DNA of 64,000 nt, taken from contig NZ_QOVF01000005.1 in the NCBI RefSeq assembly GCF_008365385.1, positions 100,976 to 164,975 of the forward strand, read 5' to 3'. Shown here one piece after another: positions 36,895-47,866 of this stretch; position 1 is the stretch's first letter, and the number at the start of each line of letters is the position of its first letter. The notes under the pieces are model-generated. The model worked only from the letters and a program-made list of their open reading frames with translations, was not told the origin of the DNA and ran no database searches. A program made the position numbers and the translations under genes. The DNA comes from Halopseudomonas laoshanensis (lineage in GTDB: Bacteria > Pseudomonadota > Gammaproteobacteria > Pseudomonadales > Pseudomonadaceae).

Positions 36895-38076
36895 TCAGAG
36901 CGTGATCTCCACGCTATCGGCAACCCGCAGCGCTTTTTCACGCGCCGCTTCAATACTTTCATCGCGCGCCAGCGCCACACCCATGCGCCGCTGCCCTTCT
37001 ACTTCCGGTTTGCCGAACAGCCGCAGCTGGGTATCCGGTTCAGTCAGAGCTTTATGCAAATTGCCGTAACTCACAGCGACGGACTCGCCCTGCACCATGA
37101 TCACCGCGGAAGCCGAGGGGCCCATCTGGCGGATCGAAGGAATCGGCAAGCCGAGGATGGCTCGCGCATGCAGCGCGAACTCGGACAGATCCTGGGAAAT
37201 CAGCGTGACCATGCCGGTATCGTGCGGGCGCGGTGATACTTCGCTGAACCACACATCGTCCCCTTTGATAAACAACTCGACGCCGAACAAACCGCGACCA
37301 CCCAGTGCGTCGGTCACCGCGAGGGCAATGCGCTGAGATTCAGCCAGCGCCGCCTCAGTCATCACCTGCGGCTGCCAGGACTCCTGATAATCGCCGCCCT
37401 CCTGGCGATGGCCAATGGGCTCACAAAAGCTGGTGCCATCAATATGACGAACCGTCAGCAGCGTGATTTCATAATCAAAATCGACAAAGCCCTCGACAAT
37501 CACCCGGCCTTCGCCGGCACGGCCGCCGGACTGGGCATAATCCCAGGCCGCCTGCAGCTCTTCCTGACGCCGCAGCAGGGACTGGCCTTTGCCGGAAGAA
37601 CTCATCACTGGCTTGATAACACAGGGTAGCCCCACAGTTTCCACCGCAGCTGCATATTCTTCAAAGGTGTCGGCAAAACGAAAAGGCGAAGTGGGCAGAT
37701 TCAGTTCTTCAGCAGCCAGCCGGCGGATACCCTCACGATCCATGGTCAGCCAGGCGGCGCGCGCCGTGGGGATGACCATGTAGCCTTCGCTTTCCATCTC
37801 GACCAGCGTGGTGGTCGCAATAGCTTCAATTTCAGGGACGATATAGTCCGGCTGCTCGGCCTCGATGACCTCGCGCAACTGCTTGCCATCAAGCATGTTG
37901 ATCACATGCCGGCGATGGGCGACCTGCATGGCCGGGGCGTTCTCGTAGCGATCCACGGCGATGGTTTCGCACCCCAGTCGCTGCAGTTCGATAACCAGCT
38001 CCTTGCCCAGCTCGCCGGCCCCCAGCAGCATCACCCGGGTAGCATTCTCGGCGTTGGGAGTTCCTATCTTGGCCAT
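36895..38076 (-). CDS. purT: Formate-dependent phosphoribosylglycinamide formyltransferase
   Basis: From [20 protein letters not shown] at 38076 the protein is 393 residues with an ATP-grasp layout: [60 protein letters not shown] and [20 protein letters not shown]. It formylates GAR with formate and ATP in purine synthesis. Upstream and on the same strand is the DUF1289 gene; the SGNH hydrolase follows. Confidence 0.96.
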   Translation of the reverse strand: MAKIGTPNAENATRVMLLGAGELGKELVIELQRLGCETIAVDRYENAPAMQVAHRRHVINMLDGKQLREVIEAEQPDYIVPEIEAIATTTLVEMESEGYMVIPTARAAWLTMDREGIRRLAAEELNLPTSPFRFADTFEEYAAAVETVGLPCVIKPVMSSSGKGQSLLRRQEELQAAWDYAQSGGRAGEGRVIVEGFVDFDYEITLLTVRHIDGTSFCEPIGHRQEGGDYQESWQPQVMTEAALAESQRIALAVTDALGGRGLFGVELFIKGDDVWFSEVSPRPHDTGMVTLISQDLSEFALHARAILGLPIPSIRQMGPSASAVIMVQGESVAVSYGNLHKALTEPDTQLRLFGKPEVEGQRRMGVALARDESIEAAREKALRVADSVEITL

Positions 38077-38087
38077 GCGATACGTCC

Positions 38088-38288
38088 TTAGCTGGTTTGT
38101 ACGCTGAACCATAAGCCCTGGGCTCTGGCTCGGGACTCACAGAGTAACAGCACCTCACGGCGCTGGGCATCACTCATGCGCCCCCACAGGGTGATTTCCT
38201 CACCACTGCGCTGGCAGCCGGTACACAGATTCTGCTCATCCAGCGCGCAGACGCCGATGCAGGGCGACTTCACCGCAGCCTGCTGCAT
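38088..38288 (-). CDS. DUF1289 small Cys-rich protein
   Basis: The 66-residue protein has the DUF1289 motif [20 protein letters not shown] (four Cys) and [20 protein letters not shown], which suggests a metal-binding knuckle. Function is unknown. It overlaps the carbonic anhydrase-like gene by one base and precedes purT by 11 bp, forming one minus-strand operon. Confidence 0.9.
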   Translation of the reverse strand: MQQAAVKSPCIGVCALDEQNLCTGCQRSGEEITLWGRMSDAQRREVLLLCESRARAQGLWFSVQTS

Positions 38289-38812
38289 CAGTCTTCCTGC
38301 ACCTGCAGGTCGCGGCGATAGCGCTGGGCGTTATGCACGTAATGCGCTGCGCTGGCCTCAAGCATCTTCTTCTGCGGTTCGGTCAGTTCACGTACCACCT
38401 TGCACGGCGAGCCAACCACCAGAGAGCCATCGGGAATTTCCTTACCCTCGGGCACCAGCGCATTGGCGCCGATGATGCAGTGCTTGCCGATCTTCGCGCC
38501 GTTCAATACCACCGCGTTGATGCCGATCAGGCTGTAATCGCCCACGGTACAGCCGTGCAGCATGGCGTTATGGCCCACGGTCACGCCCTTGCCCAGCGTC
38601 AGCGGGAAGCCGGAATCAGTATGCATTACCGCACCGTCCTGCACGTTGCTGTGCTCGCCGATCAGGATCAGCTCCATGTCGCCGCGCAGTACCGCGCCAA
38701 ACCAGACATTCGCGCCCTGCTCCAGACGTACCTTGCCGATCACCGCTGCCGTATCGGCAATCCAGGCATCATCGGCCATCTCCACACGGTCATTACCCAG
38801 GCTGTACTTCAT
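38288..38812 (-). CDS. Gamma-class carbonic anhydrase-like protein (YrdA type)
   Basis: The 174-residue left-handed beta-helix protein has hexapeptide repeats and the three zinc His residues in [20 protein letters not shown] and [20 protein letters not shown]. Family members bind zinc; not all have carbonic anhydrase activity. It overlaps the neighbouring Nudix gene by four bases and the DUF1289 gene by one. Confidence 0.92.
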   Translation of the reverse strand: MKYSLGNDRVEMADDAWIADTAAVIGKVRLEQGANVWFGAVLRGDMELILIGEHSNVQDGAVMHTDSGFPLTLGKGVTVGHNAMLHGCTVGDYSLIGINAVVLNGAKIGKHCIIGANALVPEGKEIPDGSLVVGSPCKVVRELTEPQKKMLEASAAHYVHNAQRYRRDLQVQED

Positions 38813-39417
38813 CTGCGCTCCTGTTTGCGATCTTCGTCATAAGGGGTGTGCAAGGGAATGTCGGCATCGAAGGCGACATTCATGAATTCGACCAGCATCA
38901 GGGCTGTCAGCCCCCAGATCTTGTGGCCTTCATAGCGATAGCTGGGGACATACCAACTGCGGCCTTCGTAATCGATACGGTGGGTCATCTCACGGCGGTC
39001 TTCCATAAAGAATGCCACCGGCACCCGGAACACCGCGTCTATCTCCGCGCTGCTGGGCACGATGTCGAACACATCCGGAACGATGCCAACGTAGGGCGTG
39101 ACCTTGATGCCGTAGCGGGAGACCAGCGAGCCCATCGGGCCAATCACTTCCACCCGGTCCGGCTCCAGGCCGATTTCCTCGTGCGTTTCGCGCAGAGCGG
39201 TATAGCGCAGGTCGACGTCGCCGGGATCTCGACGCCCCCCAGGGAAGGCGACCTCGCCGGAGTGAGTGGTCATGCGTTGCGAACGCAGCGTCAGAATAAT
39301 CTCCGGGCGGTCATGCACACAGGTTACCGGAATCAACACGCCCGCCTCCGGCATACCCAGGGTTTCGATCTGCCGCGGACGGTATTCCCCAACCCGCATG
39401 CGCATTTTATCCAGCAT
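38809..39417 (-). CDS. Nudix hydrolase, CoA pyrophosphatase type
   Basis: The start [20 protein letters not shown] at 39417 has an AAGAGGT ribosome site; a start 14 codons earlier is less likely. The 202-residue protein has the Nudix box [20 protein letters not shown] with EEIGL, and [18 protein letters not shown], typical of CoA-pyrophosphatases that cleave CoA to 4'-phosphopantetheine and 3',5'-ADP. First gene of the operon with the carbonic anhydrase-like gene, the DUF1289 gene and purT. Confidence 0.9.
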   Translation of the reverse strand: MLDKMRMRVGEYRPRQIETLGMPEAGVLIPVTCVHDRPEIILTLRSQRMTTHSGEVAFPGGRRDPGDVDLRYTALRETHEEIGLEPDRVEVIGPMGSLVSRYGIKVTPYVGIVPDVFDIVPSSAEIDAVFRVPVAFFMEDRREMTHRIDYEGRSWYVPSYRYEGHKIWGLTALMLVEFMNVAFDADIPLHTPYDEDRKQERR

Positions 39418-39539
39418 GCAGAGTACCTCTTGGTCTTTTAAGCATGATGTCATGATCACTTACCTAGAACCAGTTGCCCAACCGGCAAATGCGCCGCAAG
39501 ATAGGACAAAACAGGTTTCCGAATGAGACGTTATAAATC

Positions 39540-40097
39540 ATGAAGTTTTGCAGCCAGTGCGGCAATCCGATCAGCGAACAGATCCCCAGCGGCGACAACC
39601 GCACCCGCTACGTCTGCACCCATTGCGACATCATCCACTATCAAAACCCGCGTATTGTGGCCGGCTGTCTGGTAGTTCATGGCCAGCAGGTTCTGCTGTG
39701 CCGCCGCGCCATCGAACCGCGCCGCGGCTTCTGGACGCTGCCGGCCGGCTATATGGAGAACGGAGAAACCACCGAGGAAGCAGCGCTGCGCGAAACCTGG
39801 GAAGAGGCCCAGGCCAAGGTGCGCGATCAGCAGCTGTACATGCTGTTCAACCTGCCGCATATCAATCAGGTGTACATGTTCTTCCGCGGCGAGCTGGTTG
39901 ACCAGGCCTACGGCGTGGGTGAAGAAAGCCTGGAAGTACGACTGTTCGACGAAACGGAAATCCCCTGGGATGAGCTGGCCTTCCCGACTGTCGGCAAGAC
40001 GCTCAAACAGTACTTCAGTGATCGCCAGGAGCAGCATTTCCCGATTCGCGTGCGCGACATCCGTTACAACCCGGCGCTGGCCCGCCAGCTTCGCTGA
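39540..40097 (+). CDS. Nudix hydrolase with N-terminal zinc ribbon
   Basis: The 185-residue protein starts with a four-Cys ribbon (MKFCSQCGNPISEQ, then RYVCTHCDIIHYQNPRIVAG) followed by a Nudix box (AGYMENGETTEEAALRETWE, EEA). The arrangement recalls NADH pyrophosphatase-type and ADP-ribose pyrophosphatase proteins. The substrate is unknown. It overlaps the following L,D-transpeptidase gene by one base. Confidence 0.92.
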   Translation: MKFCSQCGNPISEQIPSGDNRTRYVCTHCDIIHYQNPRIVAGCLVVHGQQVLLCRRAIEPRRGFWTLPAGYMENGETTEEAALRETWEEAQAKVRDQQLYMLFNLPHINQVYMFFRGELVDQAYGVGEESLEVRLFDETEIPWDELAFPTVGKTLKQYFSDRQEQHFPIRVRDIRYNPALARQLR

Positions 40098-40588
40098 TGT
40101 GGTATTTGCGATATATCCTGGGGCTGGCGATGCTGCTGGCCATTCTTCCCGCCCAGGCGGCTCCGACAATCGACAAAGTGCTTGTGCACAAGGCCGAGCG
40201 GCGGCTGGAGGTGATCAGTGCCGGCCAGGTAATCAAACAGTACCGCATCTCCCTGGGCCGCCAGCCGCTCGGGCATAAACAGCAGCAAGGCGACCAGCGC
40301 ACACCCGAGGGCATCTACAGCATCGACTGGCGCCACGAAAGCCCGCAATTCAATCTCAGCCTGCACCTGGATTACCCCAATCTGAAAGACCGGACTGCGG
40401 CTTATAAACAGGGCGTGGATCCTGGCGGCATGATCATGATCCATGGCACGCCGATTGATGAAGAGTACCCCGAGTGGTTTTTCAAAGGGCTGGACTGGAC
40501 TAACGGTTGCATCGCGCTGAACAACGCCGATATGCGCGCCCTTTGGGAGCTGGTGCCAGACGGCACGCTGGTCGAGATCGTCCCTTGA
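40097..40588 (+). CDS. L,D-transpeptidase (YkuD) family protein
   Basis: The 163-residue protein has a signal peptide (cleavage near residue 21, AQA) and a YkuD domain with GGMIMIHGTPIDEEYPEWFF and the catalytic Cys in LDWTNGCIALNNADM. It may form 3-3 peptidoglycan cross-links or attach proteins to the wall. It lies directly after the zinc-ribbon Nudix gene. Confidence 0.9.
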   Translation: MWYLRYILGLAMLLAILPAQAAPTIDKVLVHKAERRLEVISAGQVIKQYRISLGRQPLGHKQQQGDQRTPEGIYSIDWRHESPQFNLSLHLDYPNLKDRTAAYKQGVDPGGMIMIHGTPIDEEYPEWFFKGLDWTNGCIALNNADMRALWELVPDGTLVEIVP

Positions 40589-40598
40589 TCTGAGTCAA
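40585..40598. promoter_or_regulatory. ANR/FNR-like box before the cytochrome c peroxidase gene
   Basis: TTGATCTGAGTCAA matches the FNR/ANR consensus TTGAT-N4-ATCAA at 9 of 10 positions. It is centred about 78 bp upstream of the peroxidase start. It partly overlaps the end of the L,D-transpeptidase gene. Confidence 0.7.
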
Positions 40599-40669
40599 CG
40601 CCCTCCTTGAGTCACTCCGGCACACTGGGTTAAAGGCAGTTTGCCATTCAGCGACACAAGGAAATGACC

Positions 40670-41671
40670 ATGAACAAGCAACTGTTATGCCTGCTATTGG
40701 CCGGCGGCCTCTGCGCCCCGCTGCAAGCCGAGCGCCTGACCAGCGAGCCGATCCAGCCGATTGAACCCGCCAGTTTTGACGAGCCGGAAAAGATCGAGCT
40801 GGGCAAGAAACTGTTCTTTGACCCGCGCCTGTCGCGCTCTGGCTTCATCTCCTGCAATTCCTGCCACAACCTAAGCATGGGCGGCAGTGACAATCTGTCC
40901 ACCTCCATCGGTCACAACTGGCAGGAAGGCCCGATCAATTCGCCCACCGTATTGAACTCGAGCATGAACGTCGCGCAATTCTGGGACGGCCGCGCCGCCA
41001 CCCTGCAGGAACAGGCTGCCGGTCCGATCAACAACCCCAAGGAAATGGCCTCGACCCACGTGCTGGCGCTGGATGTTCTGCGCTCCATTCCCCAGTACCG
41101 CCAGGAGTTTGCCGAGATCTACGGCAGCGACGAGATCGATATTGACCGGGTGACCGACGCCATCGCCGCCTTTGAAGAAACCCTGGTCACACCCAACTCG
41201 CGCTTCGATCAGTGGCTCAAGGGTGATGACCAAGCGCTGACGCAGGCCGAGCTGGAGGGATACAAGACCTTCAAGGACATCGGCTGCACCGCGTGCCACA
41301 ACGGCCCGGCCGCAGGCGGTTCATCCTTTCAGCGCATGGGGGTAGTCGAGCCCTACGTTACCGATAACCCGGCGGAAGGCCGCGTGGCCGTAACCGGCAA
41401 GGATGCGGACCGCTTCTCCTTCAAGGTACCCACGTTGCGCAACGTCGAGCTGACCTACCCCTACTTCCACGATGGCGCGCACTGGAAACTGGAAGAAGCC
41501 GTGGACCTGATGGCGCGCCTGCAGTTGGGGCGGGAACTGGAAAAGCAGGATATCGACAACATGACCGCCTTCCTGAAAACCCTGACTGGTGATCAGCCTG
41601 ACTTCAGCATTCCCCAACTGCCGCCATCAAATAACGCCACCCCCATACCGGTGCCGTTTGCCAAGGAGTGA
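40670..41671 (+). CDS. Di-haem cytochrome c peroxidase, periplasmic
   Basis: The ATG at 40670 has a better ribosome-site spacing than the ATG two codons earlier. The 333-residue protein has a signal peptide (MNKQLLCLLLAGGLCAPLQA) and two haem motifs, CNSCH near residue 64 and CTACH near residue 209, plus the usual FKVPTLRNVELTYPYFHDG. It reduces hydrogen peroxide with electrons from cytochrome c or azurin. An ANR/FNR-like box lies in the upstream region, which agrees with induction at low oxygen known for pseudomonad enzymes. Confidence 0.94.
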   Translation: MNKQLLCLLLAGGLCAPLQAERLTSEPIQPIEPASFDEPEKIELGKKLFFDPRLSRSGFISCNSCHNLSMGGSDNLSTSIGHNWQEGPINSPTVLNSSMNVAQFWDGRAATLQEQAAGPINNPKEMASTHVLALDVLRSIPQYRQEFAEIYGSDEIDIDRVTDAIAAFEETLVTPNSRFDQWLKGDDQALTQAELEGYKTFKDIGCTACHNGPAAGGSSFQRMGVVEPYVTDNPAEGRVAVTGKDADRFSFKVPTLRNVELTYPYFHDGAHWKLEEAVDLMARLQLGRELEKQDIDNMTAFLKTLTGDQPDFSIPQLPPSNNATPIPVPFAKE

Positions 41672-41748
41672 TTTGTCTGACGTGAATGGGCTACCGCAGC
41701 ATGCCGAGACCGGCCGGCATCCTGCACCAGCGTCAACCAGCCCCACGC

Positions 41749-41849
41749 CGTCATTCCCGCGAAAGCGGGGATCCATTCGGAAATGGCGCTTCACCAGCTC
41801 TGGGTTAAACCGAAAGGCCAAATGGATTCCCGCCTTCGCGGGAATGACG
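41749..41849. repeat. 101-bp inverted-repeat element (MITE/REP-like)
   Basis: Arms of about 29 bp at 41749-41777 and 41821-41849 (CGTCATTCCCGC...AAATGG) are nearly perfect reverse complements around a 43-bp core. The arm sequence CGTCATTCCCGCGAAAGCGG is a dispersed repeat seen in many Proteobacteria. It lies between the peroxidase and NIF3-like genes. A non-autonomous mobile repeat is likely; it could also form a hairpin in RNA. Confidence 0.78.
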
Positions 41850-41905
41850 GAGTAGGGGCGGGAATGGGGTGGAGCGGGGTTAACAAGGCGTAGCGAAGTT
41901 GACGA

Positions 41906-42217
41906 TCAAAACTCCGCCAACAACCAACAATCAAAAGCCGGCTCTTCATAGGGATGCGCAAGCCGAAATGCCGCGATCACGGCGCGGATGCGGTCGTCGG
42001 CGCAGACCATTTCGACCCTATATTCCTCAACCGTCTCCAGAGCGCCCTGATCGCCGATAAACGGCTCGCTACCGGGTAGAGGGCGGAACTGGCCCTGGCC
42101 CTTGGTCTGCCAGCAACACTGGTCGTAATCACCGATCTGCCCGGCCCCCGCACTGAAGACCGCGGCTTTGGTCTTTTCCAGATGCGACTTCGGAACATAA
42201 AAACACAATTTATACAT
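41906..42217 (-). CDS. Small NIF3-like (NGG1p-interacting factor 3) protein
   Basis: From the ATG at 42217, which follows a GGGAG ribosome site, the protein is 103 residues: MYKLCFYVPKSHLEKTKAAV, DYDQCCWQTKGQGQFRPLPG, VEMVCADDRIRAVIAAFRLA and a final HPYEEPAFD. It matches the short stand-alone domain related to the insertion domain of NIF3/YqfO proteins. Function is unknown. An upstream extension of the frame is not supported. Confidence 0.85.
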   Translation of the reverse strand: MYKLCFYVPKSHLEKTKAAVFSAGAGQIGDYDQCCWQTKGQGQFRPLPGSEPFIGDQGALETVEEYRVEMVCADDRIRAVIAAFRLAHPYEEPAFDCWLLAEF

Positions 42218-42294
42218 CTTCATCTCCCAACAGAATTCGCTACCAGCGCTAGAGTGAACCAGATTAGTGCAAAAACAGCACGATCGATTCGAGC

Positions 42295-42309
42295 ATAGGG
42301 AAAAACTAT
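42295..42309. promoter_or_regulatory. OxyR-type half-site before katG
   Basis: ATAG-N7-CTAT (ATAGGGAAAAACTAT) matches half of the OxyR motif (ATAG-N7-CTAT repeated after 7 bases). The second half is not conserved. It lies 101 bp upstream of the katG start. KatG is a classical OxyR target. Confidence 0.55.
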
Positions 42310-42311
42310 TA

Positions 42312-44653
<2,342 letters not shown>

Positions 44654-44666
44654 CCTGCAGTACAAC

Positions 44667-44698
44667 CTCAGGCGTGGTCATTACTGGCCACGCCTGAG
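44667..44698 (+). terminator. Hairpin terminator after katG
   Basis: A perfect 11-bp stem (CTCAGGCGTGG at 44667-44677 with its complement at 44688-44698, loop of 10) lies 13 bp after the katG stop. The following tail is only weakly T-rich, so efficiency is uncertain. It may act in both directions, since the next gene on the minus strand converges. Confidence 0.65.
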
Positions 44699-44721
44699 CG
44701 TTTCTGTCTGTGCCCTGCTGA

Positions 44722-44949
44722 TCAGCGCTTGCTTACACCCTCCGCGTTAACCGCCAGGTTCTCACCCGCAGCACACCGTGGGCAAAGGCATGCTGTATCC
44801 CCCATCTCTGCCGGCACTCGCGCCAGCGCTTGTGCATTTATTGTCGTCGTCATACACCAACAGGCCACGTCAAAACTACCCGCCTGCGCAGGCTGGCATT
44901 CATTCGCTGCGCCGCATAAGGGGCACAACGTATTGGCTAGCGGTTTCAT
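44722..44949 (-). CDS. Small Cys-rich CWC-family protein
   Basis: From the ATG at 44949 the protein is 75 residues: MKPLANTLCPLCGAANECQP, then FDVACWCMTTTI (the CWC motif) and DTACLCPRCAAGEN. Seven to eight Cys residues suggest one or two metal-binding knuckles. The family is conserved but uncharacterised. It follows the exported DNA ligase gene by 22 bp on the same strand. Longer upstream frames are rejected because they run into the ligase coding sequence. Confidence 0.75.
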   Translation of the reverse strand: MKPLANTLCPLCGAANECQPAQAGSFDVACWCMTTTINAQALARVPAEMGDTACLCPRCAAGENLAVNAEGVSKR

Positions 44950-44971
44950 GATCGGCAATGCTCTCGTTTCG

Positions 44972-45853
44972 TTAATCAGGTGAGCCGCGGCTAGAACCGC
45001 TGGCGATCTCCTGCATATCCGTGCGTATGCGAACAAAGCGGGCAAAACGCGGCAGTCCAGTGGAGGTATAGCCATTGTAGCGATAGGTGACCCAAGTGCC
45101 GATAGCCGGGGGTGCCGTTCTGTCCTCATCACTCAAGCCGCTGCCGAGCCGAAAGCGCCTGCCATCTTCGCGCTCAACCACCAGCGCGCCTACCAGACCG
45201 GCGTACTTGCCCTTGCCTTCGGTGTAACCGACTACCCGCGCCTCGGCATCGTCATAGAGCTTGTATTTCAATAGATCCTGGCTGCGCCCAGAGCGATACA
45301 AGGCGTCCTGATGATGCAGCATCAAGCCTTCGCTACCCGCAGCAACCCAGGCTTCCAGGCGCGCTTCCAGCTCCGCCGCATCCTCTACGCGAAACTGGGG
45401 GATGGGCTGTAACCACGCAATGTCATAAGCGGATATCTGTTCCATCGCCTGCACTCGCTGACCGAAGGTTCCGCCATGCTCGGGCAGATCGAACACCATG
45501 AACTTCAAGCGCCGCCAGTCCTTATCTTCGGCCTGGGTACTACGGACAATGCCGCTGGCTGTATCGAACAACTGTCGAGCGATCCACAGCTCCCCATCCA
45601 TCGCCATGTCCGGCCAACCCTGGGTGAACCAGTCTGGCGCAGCAATTGGGTAGCCGCCGCGGCTCCAAAGTGTCTCCCCGTCCCAGTGCCCACGAACACC
45701 ATCGAGTTTTTCACTGACCCAGTACTCCTCGACTGCCGTTTCACCGGAGTAAACGCTCGCCAGCATCGCTTGATGCTTTGGTTGCTGGGCAGATACCCAT
45801 GGCGATGCAATCAGCAGCAGGGCGGACAAACAAATGAGACAAATATGACGCAT
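44972..45853 (-). CDS. ATP-dependent DNA ligase, exported (Lig E type)
   Basis: The 293-residue protein has a signal peptide (MRHICLICLSALLLIASPWV, cleavage after SAQ) and a minimal two-domain ligase: motif I EYWVSEKLDGVRGHWDG with the adenylated Lys near residue 49, ELWIAR (motif III area), SEGLMLHH (IV), KYKLYDDAEA (V), and an OB domain. Lig E enzymes are periplasmic and thought to repair incoming DNA, for example during natural uptake. This is inferred from family knowledge; no competence genes are adjacent. Confidence 0.88.
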   Translation of the reverse strand: MRHICLICLSALLLIASPWVSAQQPKHQAMLASVYSGETAVEEYWVSEKLDGVRGHWDGETLWSRGGYPIAAPDWFTQGWPDMAMDGELWIARQLFDTASGIVRSTQAEDKDWRRLKFMVFDLPEHGGTFGQRVQAMEQISAYDIAWLQPIPQFRVEDAAELEARLEAWVAAGSEGLMLHHQDALYRSGRSQDLLKYKLYDDAEARVVGYTEGKGKYAGLVGALVVEREDGRRFRLGSGLSDEDRTAPPAIGTWVTYRYNGYTSTGLPRFARFVRIRTDMQEIASGSSRGSPD

Positions 45854-45962
45854 GGCGATCTCCTTATCGCTTGGTGATGGGTGCTCAAGTTCTTGGTGCA
45901 GGCCTTCCCCTGAGGTACTTTGGCTGCAATATCCGAATCAAGGATGCGTTGACCTCAGCAGG

Positions 45963-46376
45963 TCAGGACTTTTTTGCTGGCGTGTAAGCCGCGGGAAATT
46001 TCGGCAGGTCGTCATTGATCTGGAACCAATTGGCCCTGGAGCCGAAATAGAAGTGCCCGATCGGCCTGGTTTCCAGCACGCCGTCCAGCGTGCCGGCCCT
46101 GAGGCGCAGCGCCTCCGGTAAGTCAGTGCGCTTGCTGTAGATCGGCGAGCCACAGGTTTTGCAAAACACGCGGTACTTGCCGGGGGACGACTCGAATGAG
46201 GTCAGCATGCCCTCCCCTTGCAGCAGTCTGAACGCCGAAGTCGAGACCGGAATATTGGTCACAAAGGCGCTGCCCTGAGCCTTGCGGTATTGGGAACAAT
46301 GGCACACCTGAATCGGCTCAAGCTCACCGTCAACCTCGTACATTACTCCGCCACATAAGCAACTACCGGTATACAT
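45963..46376 (-). CDS. GFA-family (CENP-V/glutathione-dependent formaldehyde-activating) protein, first copy
   Basis: The 137-residue protein has the zinc Cys motifs YTGSCLCGGVMYEV, VCHCSQYRKAQGSAF and VFCKTCGSPIYSKR. GFA proteins bind two zinc ions; the name reflects glutathione-formaldehyde adduct formation in one member, and most have unknown substrates. A second GFA gene lies at 47867-48265. Confidence 0.87.
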   Translation of the reverse strand: MYTGSCLCGGVMYEVDGELEPIQVCHCSQYRKAQGSAFVTNIPVSTSAFRLLQGEGMLTSFESSPGKYRVFCKTCGSPIYSKRTDLPEALRLRAGTLDGVLETRPIGHFYFGSRANWFQINDDLPKFPAAYTPAKKS

Positions 46377-46399
46377 GCGTGCTCCTCTCTCAAATCACG

Positions 46400-46849
46400 T
46401 TAGCCACTCTGGCTCGGCGTATTCAATCCTGTGAGATATAACTCAAGGTTATCCAGACATCCATTCCACCCACCAACATGCTTACCACGCACCTCATCTG
46501 TCGGGAATTGCGTATGAGTCAAGGTCAGCTCAGTGCGGTTGGGTGACAGCTCCTTGAAATCCAGCTCCACCAGACTGTCCTGAACAATATGCGAATTCCA
46601 GGTGAAGGCGATATGGTGGTATCGATGAATCGCTCGATAGTCACCGTGGTGCCGGTAGTCTCCGGTTTCCAGATGCATGATCACTTCGAAGCGGCCGCCA
46701 ACAGTGAAGCTGCTGTGGACGGTACTCGACGAGTTTGGCTTTTGCGATGCGAAGAACCACTTCATCATCAGCGAAGGTTTCGACCAGGCGTCGAACAGCT
46801 GCCGCTTGCCGCACGGCAGCACACGTTTTATCACCACCGGGTCCATCAC
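46400..46849 (-). CDS. SRPBCC (AHSA1-like) family protein
   Basis: The 149-residue protein starts MMDPVVIKRVLPCGKRQLFD and has the START/SRPBCC features WSKPSLMMKWFFASQKP, GGRFEVIMHLETGDYRHHGD and GWNGCLDNLELYL at the end. Family members bind hydrophobic ligands. It overlaps the ArsR-type regulator by four bases, and ArsR-SRPBCC pairs of this kind are common. Function is unknown. Confidence 0.87.
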   Translation of the reverse strand: MMDPVVIKRVLPCGKRQLFDAWSKPSLMMKWFFASQKPNSSSTVHSSFTVGGRFEVIMHLETGDYRHHGDYRAIHRYHHIAFTWNSHIVQDSLVELDFKELSPNRTELTLTHTQFPTDEVRGKHVGGWNGCLDNLELYLTGLNTPSQSG

Positions 46850-47175
46850 GTCTCTCTCGCACTCTTGAGATGCGTGGCGAGCTCATCCAGCCTGCCCGAC
46901 CAGAATTTTGTGTGCATCGCCACATAGCCGGCCACTTCGCGCCACACGTCATAATTGAGATGGCAGAGCACCTCGCGCCCTTGCCGGGTCTTAACCACCA
47001 GATCGCCTGCTTCCAATACAGCTATATGTTTAGAGGCCGCGCTGATCTTCATGCCGGCAACCGCCGCAAGTTGGTTGACCGATCTGGGGCCAGCCGCGAG
47101 TTCCTCCAGCAGCAGCCGTCGGCGGCTATCGGAGAGCGCATAGAAAACCGCATCAAGCTTTTCTTCGTTTTCCAT
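46846..47175 (-). CDS. ArsR-family winged-helix regulator
   Basis: The 109-residue protein has LDAVFYALSDSRRRLLLEEL and VNQLAAVAGMKISAASKHIA, the ArsR winged helix. It lacks the CxC metal motif of ArsR/SmtB sensors, so it likely senses something other than arsenic. It precedes and overlaps the SRPBCC gene (four bases). The AT-rich divergent region upstream holds a TTTTTATATAAAAA palindrome. Confidence 0.85.
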   Translation of the reverse strand: MENEEKLDAVFYALSDSRRRLLLEELAAGPRSVNQLAAVAGMKISAASKHIAVLEAGDLVVKTRQGREVLCHLNYDVWREVAGYVAMHTKFWSGRLDELATHLKSARET

Positions 47176-47216
47176 ATCAGGAAAATAACGGCTGAGCCTC
47201 GTTAACCATTGAACAT

Positions 47217-47230
47217 TTTTTATATAAAAA
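47217..47230. promoter_or_regulatory. AT-rich palindrome in the arsR-SRPBCC divergent region
   Basis: TTTTTATATAAAAA is a perfect 14-bp palindrome 42 bp upstream of the ArsR-type gene, in the 172-bp gap to the divergent SRPBCC gene at 47348. It may be an operator for the ArsR protein or a promoter element. The surrounding region is markedly AT-rich. Confidence 0.35.
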
Positions 47231-47347
47231 TCATGATCTTAATCTAATCATAAAAAAGCTATTGGCGTTATTTCAATCACCTCTCCGATGTTTAGCATAG
47301 TCAATGGATGAGCATTCCGGCACATCACTTATGCAAGGAGATAGACC

Positions 47348-47791
47348 ATGCCTAACATCTGCTTGACCTTCGGGACCAAAACGCCAGCGTCAGATATTTG
47401 CGCAGCCCTGACTACGCTGGAAGGCCTCGCATCCTGGTGGACCAGAGACACCGCTGGCGATCCCAAACAGGATGGGACAGTGACCTTCACTTTCGGCAGT
47501 AACGGCGGCTTCGATATGCGCGTAATCAAAGTTGCCCCGCGGCAGGTGCACTGGGAATGCATCAAGGGGCCAGAGGACTGGATCGGCACCCGCATCGAGT
47601 TTGAAATCCAGGAAGAAGGCAGCCACAACCAACTGATGTTTCGCCACGCCGGCTGGAAGAGTGAGAACCCATTCTTCCATCACTGCTCGACCAAATGGGC
47701 GACCTTTCTGTTGAGCCTGCGTGATCAGTTGGAAAAGGGTGAGGGACGGCCCTTCCCGGACGACATCAAAATCGAAGCATCTGGTATGTAG
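47348..47791 (+). CDS. SRPBCC-domain protein
   Basis: The 147-residue protein has LTTLEGLASWWTRDTAGDPK, VTFTFGSNGGFDMRVIKVAP and SENPFFHHCSTKWATFLLSL, a typical SRPBCC ligand-binding fold distinct from the one at 46400. A GGAGATAGACC ribosome region precedes the ATG. It is divergent from the ArsR-SRPBCC pair and could be regulated by it. Confidence 0.82.
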   Translation: MPNICLTFGTKTPASDICAALTTLEGLASWWTRDTAGDPKQDGTVTFTFGSNGGFDMRVIKVAPRQVHWECIKGPEDWIGTRIEFEIQEEGSHNQLMFRHAGWKSENPFFHHCSTKWATFLLSLRDQLEKGEGRPFPDDIKIEASGM

Positions 47792-47800
47792 CAATGAAAT

Positions 47801-47841
47801 ATCAGGGCCTGCCCCGCTGTTGAAGTGGCGGCGGCCCTGAT
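47801..47841. terminator. Possible bidirectional hairpin between convergent genes
   Basis: ATCAGGGCC at 47801-47809 pairs with GGCCCTGAT at 47833-47841 (loop 23, partly paired). It lies between the stops of the convergent SRPBCC and GFA genes. No clear T tract follows on either strand. Confidence 0.35.
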
Positions 47842-47866
47842 CTCAGTCACTCATGCGTCTGGCTGA

